Part shown: positions 18,518 to 29,774 of the stretch, piece by piece
Layout: every line of letters starts with the position of its first letter
Position numbering within the stretch: position 1 is the stretch's first letter
Assembly (NCBI RefSeq): GCF_013155365.1
Contig: NZ_JABJRA010000007.1
Span: forward strand, 1 to 64,000
Reading direction: 5' to 3'
Length of the DNA: 64,000 nucleotides
DNA from: Nocardioides sp. zg-DK7169
Lineage (GTDB): Bacteria; Actinomycetota; Actinomycetes; Propionibacteriales; Nocardioidaceae
Position numbers and translations under genes: made by a program
Notes under the pieces: model-generated
The model's input: the letters and a program-made list of their open reading frames with translations, nothing else
The model's database searches: none
What the model was told of the DNA's origin: nothing

Positions 18518-19088
18518 CGTCGACCCCCGCCTCGCGCAGCTGCACCAGCGCCGCCTCGGTGGTCTCCGGCGCCACGCCGGCGCACAGGTCGAGCAGCACC
18601 CGGGTGGCGAAGCCCTCGCGGACGGCGTCGAGCGCGGTGGCCCGCACGCAGTGGTCGGTGGCGAGGCCGACGACGTCCACCGCCTCGACCCCGCGCTCGC
18701 GCAGCCAGTCGGCCAGCCCCGCGCCGGAGTGGTCGCGTCCCTCGAACCCGGAGTACGCCGCGGCGCGCTCGCCCTTGCGGAACACCGCGTCGAAGGGCCG
18801 CGGCTGGAGGTCGGGGTGGAACTCCTCGCCCGGGGTCCCGACCGCGCAGTGCACCGGCCAGGAGTCGACGAAGTCGGGGGTCTCGGACCAGTGGTCGCCC
18901 GGGTCGACGTGGTGGTCCTTGGTGGCCACCACGTGGCCGTAGCCGGGGGCGTCGGCGGCGCCGCGCACCGCCCAGCGCTCCAGCAGGTCGCCGACCTCGC
19001 GGGCCACCCTCGCGCCGCCGCTCACCGCCAGCGAGCCGCCCTCGCAGAAGTCGTTCTGGATGTCCACCACGACCAACGCACGTGTCAT
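18510..19088 (-). CDS. pncA: Nicotinamidase (isochorismatase superfamily)
   Basis: 192 aa. The catalytic triad is visible as D9 (VVVDIQNDF), K105 (FRKGE) and C147 (ATDHCVRATALDA). The metal-binding TKDHHVDPGDHW segment lies around residues 57-67. It hydrolyses nicotinamide to nicotinate and ammonia. The nicotinate phosphoribosyltransferase gene lies directly upstream on the same strand, giving a two-step NAD salvage operon. It overlaps the crotonase gene downstream. Homologues activate pyrazinamide in mycobacteria. Confidence 0.93.
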   Translation of the reverse strand: MTRALVVVDIQNDFCEGGSLAVSGGARVAREVGDLLERWAVRGAADAPGYGHVVATKDHHVDPGDHWSETPDFVDSWPVHCAVGTPGEEFHPDLQPRPFDAVFRKGERAAAYSGFEGRDHSGAGLADWLRERGVEAVDVVGLATDHCVRATALDAVREGFATRVLLDLCAGVAPETTEAALVQLREAGVDVV

Positions 19089-19146
19089 GGCACGACCCTA
19101 GACCGGGGCCGGGGACGCCAGCAGGCCCAGCGAGGACCAGAGACGC

Positions 19147-20457
19147 TCAGACGTGCAGGGTCGGGATCACCGGCTCGCCGCGCGAGAGCTTGCGCGCCGC
19201 GCGCGGCAGCTCGGCCCGGGCCATCTGGTGTCGGTCGCGGGCGGTCTCCAGCGACTCGCGCCCGACCACCTCCCCGTCGCGGACCAGGGGGACCAGCAGC
19301 GCCCGGTCGTCGCCGTCGTCCTCCGGCGGGGTGCCGACGCCGACGACCTCGGCCTCAGCGACACCGCGCCTGTTGCGTCGCCGCAGCGCGTACTTGCGCC
19401 CGCCCAGCGAGCTCTTGTCCTTGCTGAGCTTGGCCACCGAGACCAGCGAGCCGTCCGCCCCCTCGCGCGCGACCAGCTTGTAGACGAGGCCCGAGGTGGG
19501 GTGGCCCGAGCCGGTCACCAGCTGGGTCCCCACGCCGTACCCGTCGACGGGCGCGGCGCCGAGCGCGGCGATGGCGTACTCGTCGAGGTCGCTGGTGACG
19601 ATGATCCGGGTCCCGGTCGCGCCGAGGGAGTCCAGCTGGGCGCGCACCTCATGGGCCAGCACACCGAGGTCGCCGGAGTCGAGGCGCACCGCGCCCAGGC
19701 CGGTGCCGGCAGCCTCGACCGCGGCCCGCACGCCCGCGGCGACGTCGTAGGTGTCGACGAGCAGGGTGGTGTCGGCGCCCAGCGAGGCCACCTGCGCGCG
19801 GAAGGCATCGGCCTCGGAGTCGTGCAGGAGGGTGAAGCTGTGCGCGCTGGTGCCCGTGCTCGGCACGCCGTAGCGCTGCCGCGCGGCGAGGTTGGAGGAC
19901 GCGGTGAAGCCGGCGACGTACGCCGCCCGGGCCGCGGCGACCGCCGCCTCCTCGTGGGTACGCCGGGCGCCCATCTCGATGCAGGGCCGGTCCCCGGCGG
20001 CGCAGGTCATCCGGGAGGCGGCGGAGGCGATCGCGCTGTCGTGGTTGTAGATGGAGAGCAGCAGCGTCTCCAGCAGCACCGCCTCGGCGAACGTCGACTC
20101 CACCACGACGAGCGGGGAGTAGGGCAGGTAGACCTCGCCCTCGGGGTAGCCCCACACGTCCCCGGAGAAGCGGTAGGACGCCAGCCACTCCAGCGTCGTG
20201 CCGTCCACGACCCCGTCGAGCGCGGCGAGGCTCTCGTCGTCGAAGCGGAACGCCTCGAGCGCGTCCAGTGCCCGGCCCACGCCCGCGACCACGCCGTAGC
20301 GCCGGCCCTCGGGCAGGCGTCGGGGGAAGAGCTCGAAGACGGCCCGGCGCCCGGCCGTGCCGGCCGCCAGCGCGGCCTGCACCATGGTCAGCTCGTAGTG
20401 GTCGGTGAGCAGGGCGGTCGAGTGGGGCGTCGACGGGGACGCGGTGGGAGAGGCCAC
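19147..20457 (-). CDS. pncB: Nicotinate phosphoribosyltransferase
   Basis: 436 aa. [15 protein letters not shown] near the N-terminus, [65 protein letters not shown] and [16 protein letters not shown] are diagnostic of the NAPRTase family. It couples ATP hydrolysis to conversion of nicotinate and PRPP to nicotinate mononucleotide. It is followed 58 bases later by pncA. The start is GTG at 20457, only 17 bases from the divergent clpS start, so the two promoters must overlap the opposite coding sequence. The same divergence exists in Mycobacterium. Confidence 0.95.
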   Translation of the reverse strand: MASPTASPSTPHSTALLTDHYELTMVQAALAAGTAGRRAVFELFPRRLPEGRRYGVVAGVGRALDALEAFRFDDESLAALDGVVDGTTLEWLASYRFSGDVWGYPEGEVYLPYSPLVVVESTFAEAVLLETLLLSIYNHDSAIASAASRMTCAAGDRPCIEMGARRTHEEAAVAAARAAYVAGFTASSNLAARQRYGVPSTGTSAHSFTLLHDSEADAFRAQVASLGADTTLLVDTYDVAAGVRAAVEAAGTGLGAVRLDSGDLGVLAHEVRAQLDSLGATGTRIIVTSDLDEYAIAALGAAPVDGYGVGTQLVTGSGHPTSGLVYKLVAREGADGSLVSVAKLSKDKSSLGGRKYALRRRNRRGVAEAEVVGVGTPPEDDGDDRALLVPLVRDGEVVGRESLETARDRHQMARAELPRAARKLSRGEPVIPTLHV

Positions 20458-20474
20458 CGGGTCAGTGTGCCAAC

Positions 20475-20780
20475 ATGGTCAACGTGTCCGCCGCGAGCCC
20501 GGTCGAGGTCGAGCCGACGGTCGTTCCCGATGACCTCACCCACCTGTCCAAGCCGTGGGTGACCATCGTGTGGAACGACCCGGTCAACCTGATGACCTAT
20601 GTCACCTACGTCTTCGAGACCTACTTCGGCTACCCGCGCAAGAAAGCGGAGAAGCTGATGATGGAGGTCCACGAGGACGGCAAGTCGGTGGTCAGCTCCG
20701 GCACCCGCGAGGAGATGGAGCGCGACGTGCAGGCCATGCACGAGTACGGCCTGTGGGCCACCTTGCAGAAGGCGGAGTAG
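20475..20780 (+). CDS. clpS: ClpS, N-end-rule adaptor of the Clp protease
   Basis: 101 aa. [28 protein letters not shown] holds the N-degron pocket residues (ND, DxxN, M), and [26 protein letters not shown] is the ClpC-contacting part. It delivers proteins with destabilising N-terminal residues to ClpCP. ATG 20475 was chosen; GTG 20484 is also in frame. The DUF2017 gene begins 2 bases after its stop, a conserved actinobacterial pair. Confidence 0.95.
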   Translation: MVNVSAASPVEVEPTVVPDDLTHLSKPWVTIVWNDPVNLMTYVTYVFETYFGYPRKKAEKLMMEVHEDGKSVVSSGTREEMERDVQAMHEYGLWATLQKAE

Positions 20781-20782
20781 CG

Positions 20783-21376
20783 ATGATCAGCACCGGTTTC
20801 GAGCGGCACCGCCGCAGCGGACGCATCATCGCCAACTTCACCGCCTTCGAGGCGGACCTGCTGCGCTCGCTGGCCTCCCAGCTCGTCGAGCTGCTGCGCA
20901 ACGAGGCGGCCGTCCCGCGCGAGGACCAGGACCCGTTCGAGGCGATGATGGACTTCTCCGGGCCGACCACGGTCCCCGAGGACCCGGTGCTGGCGCGACT
21001 GTTCCCCACGGCGTACACCCACGACGAGGAGGCGGCCGGCGAGTTCCGTCGCTTCACCGAGGGCGCGCTGCGCGACGGCAAGGCGCAGGCCGCGGCCACG
21101 GTCATCGAGACCCTCGAGGACGCCGGTCTGCCCGCCGAGGTGGACGAGGACCGGATGGTCTTCATCGACGTCGAGCTCGACCGGGAGACCGCACACACCT
21201 GGATGCGGTCCTTCACCGACATCCGCCTGGCCCTCGCCACCCGCCTCGGCATCGAGGACGGCGACGAGGAGTTCTGGCTCTCCCTGCCCGACGAGGACCC
21301 GCGCGCCGCCGCGCACGACATCTACGAGTGGGTCGGCTACCTGCAGGAGACGCTCGTCCAGTCGCTCATGTCCTGA
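20783..21376 (+). CDS. DUF2017 family protein paired with ClpS
   Basis: 197 aa. The helical sequence with FTAFEADLLRSLASQLVELL, DPVLARLFPTAY, FRRFTEGALRDGK and the acidic DGDEEFWLSLPDEDPRAAAHDIYEWVGYLQETLVQSL matches the DUF2017 family located directly after clpS in Actinobacteria. The function is unknown; conserved linkage suggests a part in ClpS-dependent proteolysis. It is convergent with gdhA over an 88-base gap containing a hairpin. Confidence 0.88.
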   Translation: MISTGFERHRRSGRIIANFTAFEADLLRSLASQLVELLRNEAAVPREDQDPFEAMMDFSGPTTVPEDPVLARLFPTAYTHDEEAAGEFRRFTEGALRDGKAQAAATVIETLEDAGLPAEVDEDRMVFIDVELDRETAHTWMRSFTDIRLALATRLGIEDGDEEFWLSLPDEDPRAAAHDIYEWVGYLQETLVQSLMS

Positions 21377-21408
21377 GGCCGCCGACGAAGAACCGCCCGG
21401 AACGCCGA

Positions 21409-21451
21409 AGGGGCGCCCCCACCGCTCGGATCCGACGGCGAGGACGCCCCT
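21409..21451. terminator. Bidirectional terminator between DUF2017 and gdhA
   Basis: AGGGGCG (21409-21415) pairs with CGCCCCT (21445-21451). The inner palindrome TCGGATCCGA forms the tip of a longer structured region. It lies in the gap between two convergent genes. Confidence 0.5.
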
Positions 21452-21464
21452 CTCGACGTACGGG

Positions 21465-23525
<2,061 letters not shown>

Positions 23526-23544
23526 CTACCCCTAGTCTGGAACG

Positions 23545-23973
23545 GTGCTGACCATCGACCAGGCGACCTTCGACGCGATCGTCGCGCACGCCAAGCGCGA
23601 CCACCCCGACGAGGCCTGCGGCATCGTCGCGGGACCGTACGGCAGCGACCGCCCCGAGCGGTTCGTCGAGATGGTCAACGCCGCGGGGAGCCCGACGTTC
23701 TACGAGTTCGACTCGATGGACCTGCTCGCGCTCTACAAGGAGATGGACGAGCGCGACGAGGAGCCGGTGATCATCTACCACTCCCACACCGCGACCGAGG
23801 CCTACCCGAGCCGCACCGACATCGGCCTGGCCAGCGAGCCGAACGCGCACTACGTGCTGGTCAGCACCCGCGAGCACGGGAATAACGACGGTCCCGTGGA
23901 GTTCAGGTCGTATCGGATCCTCGACGGCGAGGTGACCGAGGAAGAGGTCGTCGTCGTCCCCGCACTGGGCTGA
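23545..23973 (+). CDS. mec: Mec, JAMM/M67 metallopeptidase that releases cysteine from CysO
   Basis: 142 aa. The JAMM/MPN+ signature is complete: E23 (PDEACGIVAG), then H79, H81, S89 and D92 in YHSHTATEAYPSRTD. In Mycobacterium, Mec cleaves the C-terminal cysteine from CysO-Cys made by CysM. Here mec and cysO are adjacent and cysM follows one gene later, so the same role is well supported. TAGTCT (23533-23538) sits 6 bases before GTG 23545, suggesting leaderless expression. Confidence 0.93.
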   Translation: MLTIDQATFDAIVAHAKRDHPDEACGIVAGPYGSDRPERFVEMVNAAGSPTFYEFDSMDLLALYKEMDERDEEPVIIYHSHTATEAYPSRTDIGLASEPNAHYVLVSTREHGNNDGPVEFRSYRILDGEVTEEEVVVVPALG

Positions 23974-24080
23974 GGACCCTCCGACCGCAGCACCCGCACG
24001 ACCCTGCACCGAGCGCAGAGACCTGCGCGCACCACGACATCGCACGACATCGCTGAATCCCTGAGGAGCTGTTCGAAGCC

Positions 24081-24356
24081 ATGGCCATCGAGGTCCGGAT
24101 CCCCACCATCCTGCGCACCTACACCGGCGGCGAGAAGGCCGTCTCGGGTGACGGCGCGACGCTGAGCGCGCTCATCGACGACCTCGAGGGCAGCCACCCC
24201 GGCATCAAGGACCGCCTCATCGACAACGGCGACCTGCGTCGCTTCGTCAACGTCTACATCAACGACGAGGACGTCCGCTTCATCGGCGGGCTCGAGGCCG
24301 AGCTCTCCGACGGCGACCAGGTCGTGGTGCTTCCCGCCGTGGCCGGGGGCTGCTGA
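24081..24356 (+). CDS. cysO: CysO, ubiquitin-like sulfur carrier (encoded with a C-terminal Cys)
   Basis: 91 aa with the beta-grasp MoaD/ThiS fold: MAIEVRIPTILRTYTGG at the start, RRFVNVYINDEDVRF in the middle, and LPAVAGGC at the end. CysO carries sulfur as a C-terminal Gly-Gly thiocarboxylate and delivers it to CysM for cysteine synthesis. Unusually, the gene encodes a Cys (C91) after G89-G90, so the primary product resembles the CysO-Cys adduct and would need Mec trimming before activation. The mec gene lies directly upstream. Confidence 0.93.
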   Translation: MAIEVRIPTILRTYTGGEKAVSGDGATLSALIDDLEGSHPGIKDRLIDNGDLRRFVNVYINDEDVRFIGGLEAELSDGDQVVVLPAVAGGC

Positions 24357-24374
24357 GAGCGCGACGGCCCCGCG

Positions 24375-24938
24375 ATGATCACCACCCCGGCGCGGCGCAC
24401 GTTCGTCCTGGTCGACGGCGAGAACATCGACGCGACCCTCGGCAACTCGCTGCTGGGCAGGCGCCCGCAGCCCGACGAACGGCCCCGCTGGGAGCGGGTC
24501 ACGGCCTACGCCCGTGACCTGTGGGACCAGCCGGTCACCGGCCTGTTCTTCCTCAACGCCTCCAGCGGGCAGCTGCCGACGAGCTTCGTCCAGGCCCTGC
24601 TGGCCATGGACTACCGGCCGATCCCGCTGGCCGGGCGCAGCGACGAGAAGGTCGTCGACGTCGGCATCCTGCGCACCCTCGAGGCGCTCATCGGCCGCGA
24701 CGACGACGTGCTGCTGTGCAGCCACGACGCCGACTTCGCCGACGCGCTCGGCCGGCTGCTCGGCAACGGGCGCCGGGTCGGCGTGGTGGCGCTGCGCGAG
24801 TACGCCAGCACCGCGTTCGACAACCTCGGGCTGGAGGTCCACGACCTCGAGGACGACGTGCGTGCCTTCAACGTGCCGCTCCCGCGGGTGCGGATCATCG
24901 CGCTGGAGGACTTCGACCCCGAGCGCTTCCTCAGCTGA
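24375..24938 (+). CDS. NYN-domain (PIN-like) putative ribonuclease
   Basis: 187 aa. RTFVLVDGENIDATL (D14), the central KVVDVGILRTLEAL and LLCSHDADFADALGRLLGNGRRVGVVAL carry the spaced acidic residues of the NYN/LabA branch of PIN nucleases. It likely binds a metal and cuts RNA, but no target is known. It starts 18 bases after cysO and 66 bases before cysM, splitting the mec-cysO-cysM order found in Mycobacterium. It may be co-transcribed with them. Confidence 0.82.
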   Translation: MITTPARRTFVLVDGENIDATLGNSLLGRRPQPDERPRWERVTAYARDLWDQPVTGLFFLNASSGQLPTSFVQALLAMDYRPIPLAGRSDEKVVDVGILRTLEALIGRDDDVLLCSHDADFADALGRLLGNGRRVGVVALREYASTAFDNLGLEVHDLEDDVRAFNVPLPRVRIIALEDFDPERFLS

Positions 24939-25952
<1,014 letters not shown>

Positions 25953-25957
25953 CCCGG

Positions 25958-25990
25958 GGTCCGTCCGCGGTCCGTCAGCGGTCCGTCCTG
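25958..25990. repeat. Three tandem 11-bp repeats after cysM
   Basis: GGTCCGTCCGC, GGTCCGTCAGC and GGTCCGTCCTG occur head to tail with no gap, starting 6 bases after the cysM stop. The shared core is GGTCCGTC. The purpose is unknown; it could be a protein-binding array or a slippage product. Confidence 0.7.
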
Positions 25991-26080
25991 GGGTGCCGGT
26001 GGCGAGGGACACCCCGCCGTGGACGTGACGTCGGTCGCGACACGGTGCGCGCGGGCGCGCGACGCCCTAGCCTGTGCGAC

Positions 26081-26131
26081 GTGCCTGCCCTGACGACGAC
26101 CTGCCTCCCGTGCTGCCGGGGGCGTGCATGA
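26081..26131 (+). CDS. Cysteine-rich leaderless mini-ORF upstream of the MBL gene
   Basis: 16 codons from GTG 26081 encode VPALTTTCLPCCRGRA with three Cys (C8, C11, C12). TAGCCT (26068-26073) lies 7 bases before the GTG, the spacing of a leaderless promoter. Its TGA overlaps the ATG of the MBL gene (ATGA at 26128-26131), so ribosomes finishing it could restart there. In mycobacteria, leaderless polycysteine mini-ORFs act as cysteine-responsive attenuators. By analogy this may tune the downstream gene to cysteine supply. This is predicted from sequence alone. Confidence 0.5.
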   Translation: MPALTTTCLPCCRGRA

Positions 26132-26901
26132 GGCTGACGATCGTCGGGTGCTCCGGGTCCTTCCCAGGGCCGGACTCGCCCGCGAGCTGCTACCTCCTCG
26201 AGGCTCGTCACGACGACGGGACCGGCGAGCGGACCTGGCGCGTCCTGGTCGACCTCGGCTCCGGCGCGCTCGGCGCGCTCCAGCGCCACGTCGACCCGCT
26301 GACGATCGACGCGGTGCTGCTGAGCCACCTGCACGCCGACCACTGCCTGGACCTGTGCGGCTACTACGTGATGCGCCGCTACCACCCCGACGGCGCGCAG
26401 CCGCGGATCCCGGTGTGGGGCCCCGCCGACACCGCGGACCGGATGGCGCGGGCCTACGACCTGCCCCAGGAGCCCGGCATGCGCGAGGAGTTCGACTTCC
26501 GCGTCTGGGACGGCCCGGTCGACGTCGGCCCCTTCCACGTCGAGCCGGTCCCGGTGGACCACCCGATCCCGGCGTACGGCCTGCGCGTCAGCGCCGACGG
26601 TGCGGTGCTGGCCTACACCGGCGACACCGGCCCCTGCCCGGGGCTCGAGGACCTGGCCCGCGACGCCGACCTGCTGCTCGCCGAGGCCTCCTTCGTGTCC
26701 GGGGTCGAGAACCCGCCCGCGCTGCACCTGACCGGCACCGACTGCGGGGAGGTCGCGCGGCTGGCCGGGGCCCGGCGCCTGGTGCTCACCCACATCCCGC
26801 CGTGGCACACCCCGGACGTGGCGCTCGCCGAGGCGCAGGGCGAGTACGACGGCCCCGTCGAGCTGGCCCGCCCCGGCGCGGCGTACGACCTGCACGGCTG
26901 A
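26128..26901 (+). CDS. MBL-fold metallo-hydrolase (Rv1339-like)
   Basis: 257 aa. MRLTIVGCSGSFPGPDSPASCYLLE opens an MBL fold, and LLSHLHADHCLDL gives the zinc ligands H67, H69, D71 and H72. Further ligands lie in VPVDHPIPAYGLR, YTGDTG and LVLTHIPPW. Its position after mec-cysO-cysM and before rph-rdgB is that of mycobacterial Rv1339, reported as a cyclic nucleotide phosphodiesterase. That activity is inferred here. Its ATG overlaps the stop of a Cys-rich mini-ORF. Confidence 0.88.
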   Translation: MRLTIVGCSGSFPGPDSPASCYLLEARHDDGTGERTWRVLVDLGSGALGALQRHVDPLTIDAVLLSHLHADHCLDLCGYYVMRRYHPDGAQPRIPVWGPADTADRMARAYDLPQEPGMREEFDFRVWDGPVDVGPFHVEPVPVDHPIPAYGLRVSADGAVLAYTGDTGPCPGLEDLARDADLLLAEASFVSGVENPPALHLTGTDCGEVARLAGARRLVLTHIPPWHTPDVALAEAQGEYDGPVELARPGAAYDLHG

Positions 26902-26921
26902 GGGGCGCCCGCGGGTCCTGC

Positions 26922-27581
26922 TCAGGCGGGGCCGGCGTCGTGCACGCAGATCGCGATCTGCACCCGGTTGGTGACCTCGAGCTTGTCGAAGAGCCGTGAC
27001 ACGTGCGCCTTGACCGTCGGCACCGACAGGTGCAGCGTCCGGGCCACCTCGGCGTTGCTGAGACCGCGCCCCACCGCGAGGGCGACGTCGAGCTCGCGCT
27101 CGGTGAGCCGGTCCAGGCGCGCCCGGGCCCGCCCGGCCCGGTCGTCGGGCACGTCGGCGCGGAAGCGCTCGATGAGGGTGCGGGTCACCGAGGGCGACAG
27201 CATCGGGTCCCCGGCGGCGACCCGGCGGATGGCGGTGAGGATCTCGGCCGGGGCGGTGTCCTTGAGCAGGAAGCCGTCCGCACCCGCCGACAGCGCGGCG
27301 AGCACGTGCTCGTCGGCGTCGAAGGTGGTCAGCACGATCACGCGCGGGCCCTCCTCGGCCATCAGCTCACGGGTCGCGTCGAGGCCGTTGAGGTGCGGCA
27401 TCCGGATGTCCATCAGCACGACGTCGGGGCGCAGCCGCCGGGCCAGGTCGACCCCGGCGCGCCCGTCGCCGGCCTCGCCCACCACGACGACGTCGTCCTG
27501 CCCGCCCAGCATCAGCCCCAGCGCGGAGCGCACCAGCGGGTCGTCGTCGACCACGAGCAGGCGGGTCGGGGGCGGGCTCAC
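26922..27581 (-). CDS. NarL/FixJ-type response regulator
   Basis: 219 aa from GTG 27581, which overlaps the kinase stop (GTGA); longer starts up to 27599 are possible. The receiver domain has the acidic pocket DDD, the phosphoacceptor in VLMDIRMP, TTFD and LLKD. A C-terminal LuxR helix-turn-helix follows: LTERELDVALAVGRGLSNAEVARTLHLSVPTVKAHVSRLFDKL. It is the partner of the adjacent histidine kinase. The divergent ABC exporter is the likely target, as in DesK/LiaR-type modules. Confidence 0.92.
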   Translation of the reverse strand: MSPPPTRLLVVDDDPLVRSALGLMLGGQDDVVVVGEAGDGRAGVDLARRLRPDVVLMDIRMPHLNGLDATRELMAEEGPRVIVLTTFDADEHVLAALSAGADGFLLKDTAPAEILTAIRRVAAGDPMLSPSVTRTLIERFRADVPDDRAGRARARLDRLTERELDVALAVGRGLSNAEVARTLHLSVPTVKAHVSRLFDKLEVTNRVQIAICVHDAGPA

Positions 27582-28714
27582 CGGGCCCACGGTATCCACC
27601 CGCGCAGGACGAATGTCGCACCCTCGCGACCGTGGCTCAGGTGGCCGCCGCGCAGCTCGGCGCGCTCGCGCAGCCCGACCAGCCCGACGCCGGCACCGGG
27701 GGTCGCGCTCGTCCCGAAGCCCACGGGGTTGCTCAGGCAGGCAGTGACGCCCGCCTCGGGCGACCCGGACAGCGCGACGGTGACAGTGGAGCCCGGCGCG
27801 TGCTTGCGCGCGTTGGTGAGCCCCTCCTGCACGATCCGGTAGAGCGTGCGGCCCACGGCCTCGGGCACCGGCTCCCGGTCCGCCAGGCGGTCGTCGAGGT
27901 CGACGGTGAGCCCCGCCAGCCGGGCCTCGGCGACGAGCGCGGGCAGGTCGTCGTACGTCGGCTGCGGGGAGTCGAGGACCTCCCCGCGCAGCACGCCGAG
28001 CACGCCGCGCAGGTCGCTCAGCGCCTCGTGCGCCCGCTCGCGGATCGCCCCGGCACCCGCGCGCATCTCCTCGGCGCTGAGGTCCTCGCGGAAGCTCAGC
28101 GCGCCGGCGTGCATGGAGATCTGCGAGATCCGGTGTGCCAGCACGTCGTGCATCTCCCGGGCGATCCGGGCCCGCTCGGCGTCGCGGGCGCCGGTGACGC
28201 GCAGCTCCTGCTCGGCCTCGGCCCGCTCCGCGCGCTGGCGCAGGCTCCAGACGAGCTCACGTCGCGAGCCGATGTACATGCCCCAGGCGCACATGCCCGA
28301 CACGAGGGCCGCGTTGAGAGCGAGGTCGATGGGCCAGGGGTCCCGGGGATCGAGCGGCTGGACCTGGTTCCACGTCATTCCGGCGGCGATCCCGAGAACC
28401 GCGACGGGGACGATCTCGTTCCACCGGCGTCGGGTGGCCAGCGACACCGTGGCGAGCAGGGCCGGCCCCGTCGCGAGCGAGAACACCGTGGAGAGCAGGG
28501 CGGTCGCGACCGCGACCGCGAGCGGCCAGCGGCGCCGGCACGCGGCCAGCGCGAAGGCGGGGAGCGCCATCGCCAGCTCGACGGTCCGCATCGCGTCGGA
28601 CTGTCGCTCGGCGACCAGCGTCCAGAGCATCAGGCTGACCGTCAGTGCCAGCAGGACCCGCCAGGTGCGGCCCCACCCGCTGAGCGGGGGAGGGGGCGGT
28701 GCCGGCTCGTCCAC
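27578..28714 (-). CDS. DesK/NarX-type sensor histidine kinase
   Basis: 378 aa from GTG 28714; GTG 28771 is an alternative. A proline-rich start precedes about five hydrophobic segments (residues ~15-150) forming a membrane sensor with little extracytoplasmic loop. Then come the HisKA_3 dimerisation box AREMHDVLAHRISQISMHAG (phospho-His) and a HATPase with EGLTNARKHAPGS and GVGLVGLRERAEL. It likely senses membrane or envelope conditions and phosphorylates the overlapping response regulator. Confidence 0.92.
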   Translation of the reverse strand: MDEPAPPPPPLSGWGRTWRVLLALTVSLMLWTLVAERQSDAMRTVELAMALPAFALAACRRRWPLAVAVATALLSTVFSLATGPALLATVSLATRRRWNEIVPVAVLGIAAGMTWNQVQPLDPRDPWPIDLALNAALVSGMCAWGMYIGSRRELVWSLRQRAERAEAEQELRVTGARDAERARIAREMHDVLAHRISQISMHAGALSFREDLSAEEMRAGAGAIRERAHEALSDLRGVLGVLRGEVLDSPQPTYDDLPALVAEARLAGLTVDLDDRLADREPVPEAVGRTLYRIVQEGLTNARKHAPGSTVTVALSGSPEAGVTACLSNPVGFGTSATPGAGVGLVGLRERAELRGGHLSHGREGATFVLRGWIPWAR

Positions 28715-28844
28715 GCGGAACAGGCTAGGCGTCCGCACGGCCCCGCGGCAGCCGTCCCCGGTCGCAGGCACCCCCTACTTAGGTCACCGTCCGCCAGCCG
28801 CGCGTCCCGTGCGCGGCAGGGACGGGCTCTGGAAGGGTGGGCGC

Positions 28845-29774
28845 ATGATCACAGTCGAAGGACTCACCAGGACATACGGCGCGTTCACCGCCGTCGACGA
28901 CGTGAGCTTCGTCTGCCAGCCAGGACGGGTCACCGGGTTCCTCGGTCCCAACGGTGCCGGCAAGACGACCGCGATGCGCATGATGGTCGGGCTCACCGCC
29001 CCCACCCGGGGCCGGGCCACGATCGGTGGACACCGCTACGCCGACATCCCCAACCCCGGGCGCCACGTCGGCGTCCTGCTCGACGCCTCCGCGCAGCACG
29101 CCGGCCGCACCGGCCGCGAGGTCCTCACGATCGGCGCGAAGACGATGGGCCTGCCCGCCTCGCGCGTCGACGAGATGCTCGCGCTGGTCTCGCTCAGCGA
29201 CGCGGAGTCCAAGCGCCGCCTGCGCAACTACTCCCTCGGCATGCGCCAGCGCCTCGGCATCGCGCACGCGCTGCTCGGCGACCCCGAGGTGCTGATCCTC
29301 GACGAGCCGGCCAACGGCCTCGACCCCGCCGGCATCCGCTGGATGCGCGGCCTGCTGCGCGGGTACGCCGAGCGCGGCGGCACCGTGCTGCTCTCCAGCC
29401 ACCTGCTGCACGAGGTCGAGCAGATCGCCGACGAGCTGATCCTCATCGGCCGCGGCAAGATCGTGGCCCAGGGCGACCGCGAGACGCTGCTGGCCGACGC
29501 CGGCCCCGCGAGCAGCCTGGTCACCGCGCTCGACAACGACGCGCTGGCCGCCGCGCTGCGCGCCCAGGGCATCCAGGTGAGCGCGTCCGGGACCGGACTG
29601 CGCGTCGCTGCCTCCCCGGAGACCGTGGGCCGCACGGCGCTCGACGCCCGCGTCGTGCTCACCGACCTCCGCACCGGCCAGGCCGGCCTGGAGGACCTCT
29701 TCCTCGAGCTCACCGCCGACACCCAGCGCGAGGGCCACCCCGCCGCCGCGACCCAGCAAGGAGCCTCCGCATGA
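28845..29774 (+). CDS. ABC exporter ATP-binding subunit
   Basis: 309 aa. Walker [10 protein letters not shown] (34-42), signature [11 protein letters not shown], Walker [13 protein letters not shown] and the switch histidine in [10 protein letters not shown]. The C-terminal ~90 residues resemble the regulatory tail of drug-resistance type ATPases (DrrA/NatA-like). It powers the permease encoded next. It is divergent from the two-component system and so probably regulated by it. The ATG has GGAAGG upstream, and its stop overlaps the permease start (ATGA). Confidence 0.93.
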   Translation: MITVEGLTRTYGAFTAVDDVSFVCQPGRVTGFLGPNGAGKTTAMRMMVGLTAPTRGRATIGGHRYADIPNPGRHVGVLLDASAQHAGRTGREVLTIGAKTMGLPASRVDEMLALVSLSDAESKRRLRNYSLGMRQRLGIAHALLGDPEVLILDEPANGLDPAGIRWMRGLLRGYAERGGTVLLSSHLLHEVEQIADELILIGRGKIVAQGDRETLLADAGPASSLVTALDNDALAAALRAQGIQVSASGTGLRVAASPETVGRTALDARVVLTDLRTGQAGLEDLFLELTADTQREGHPAAATQQGASA

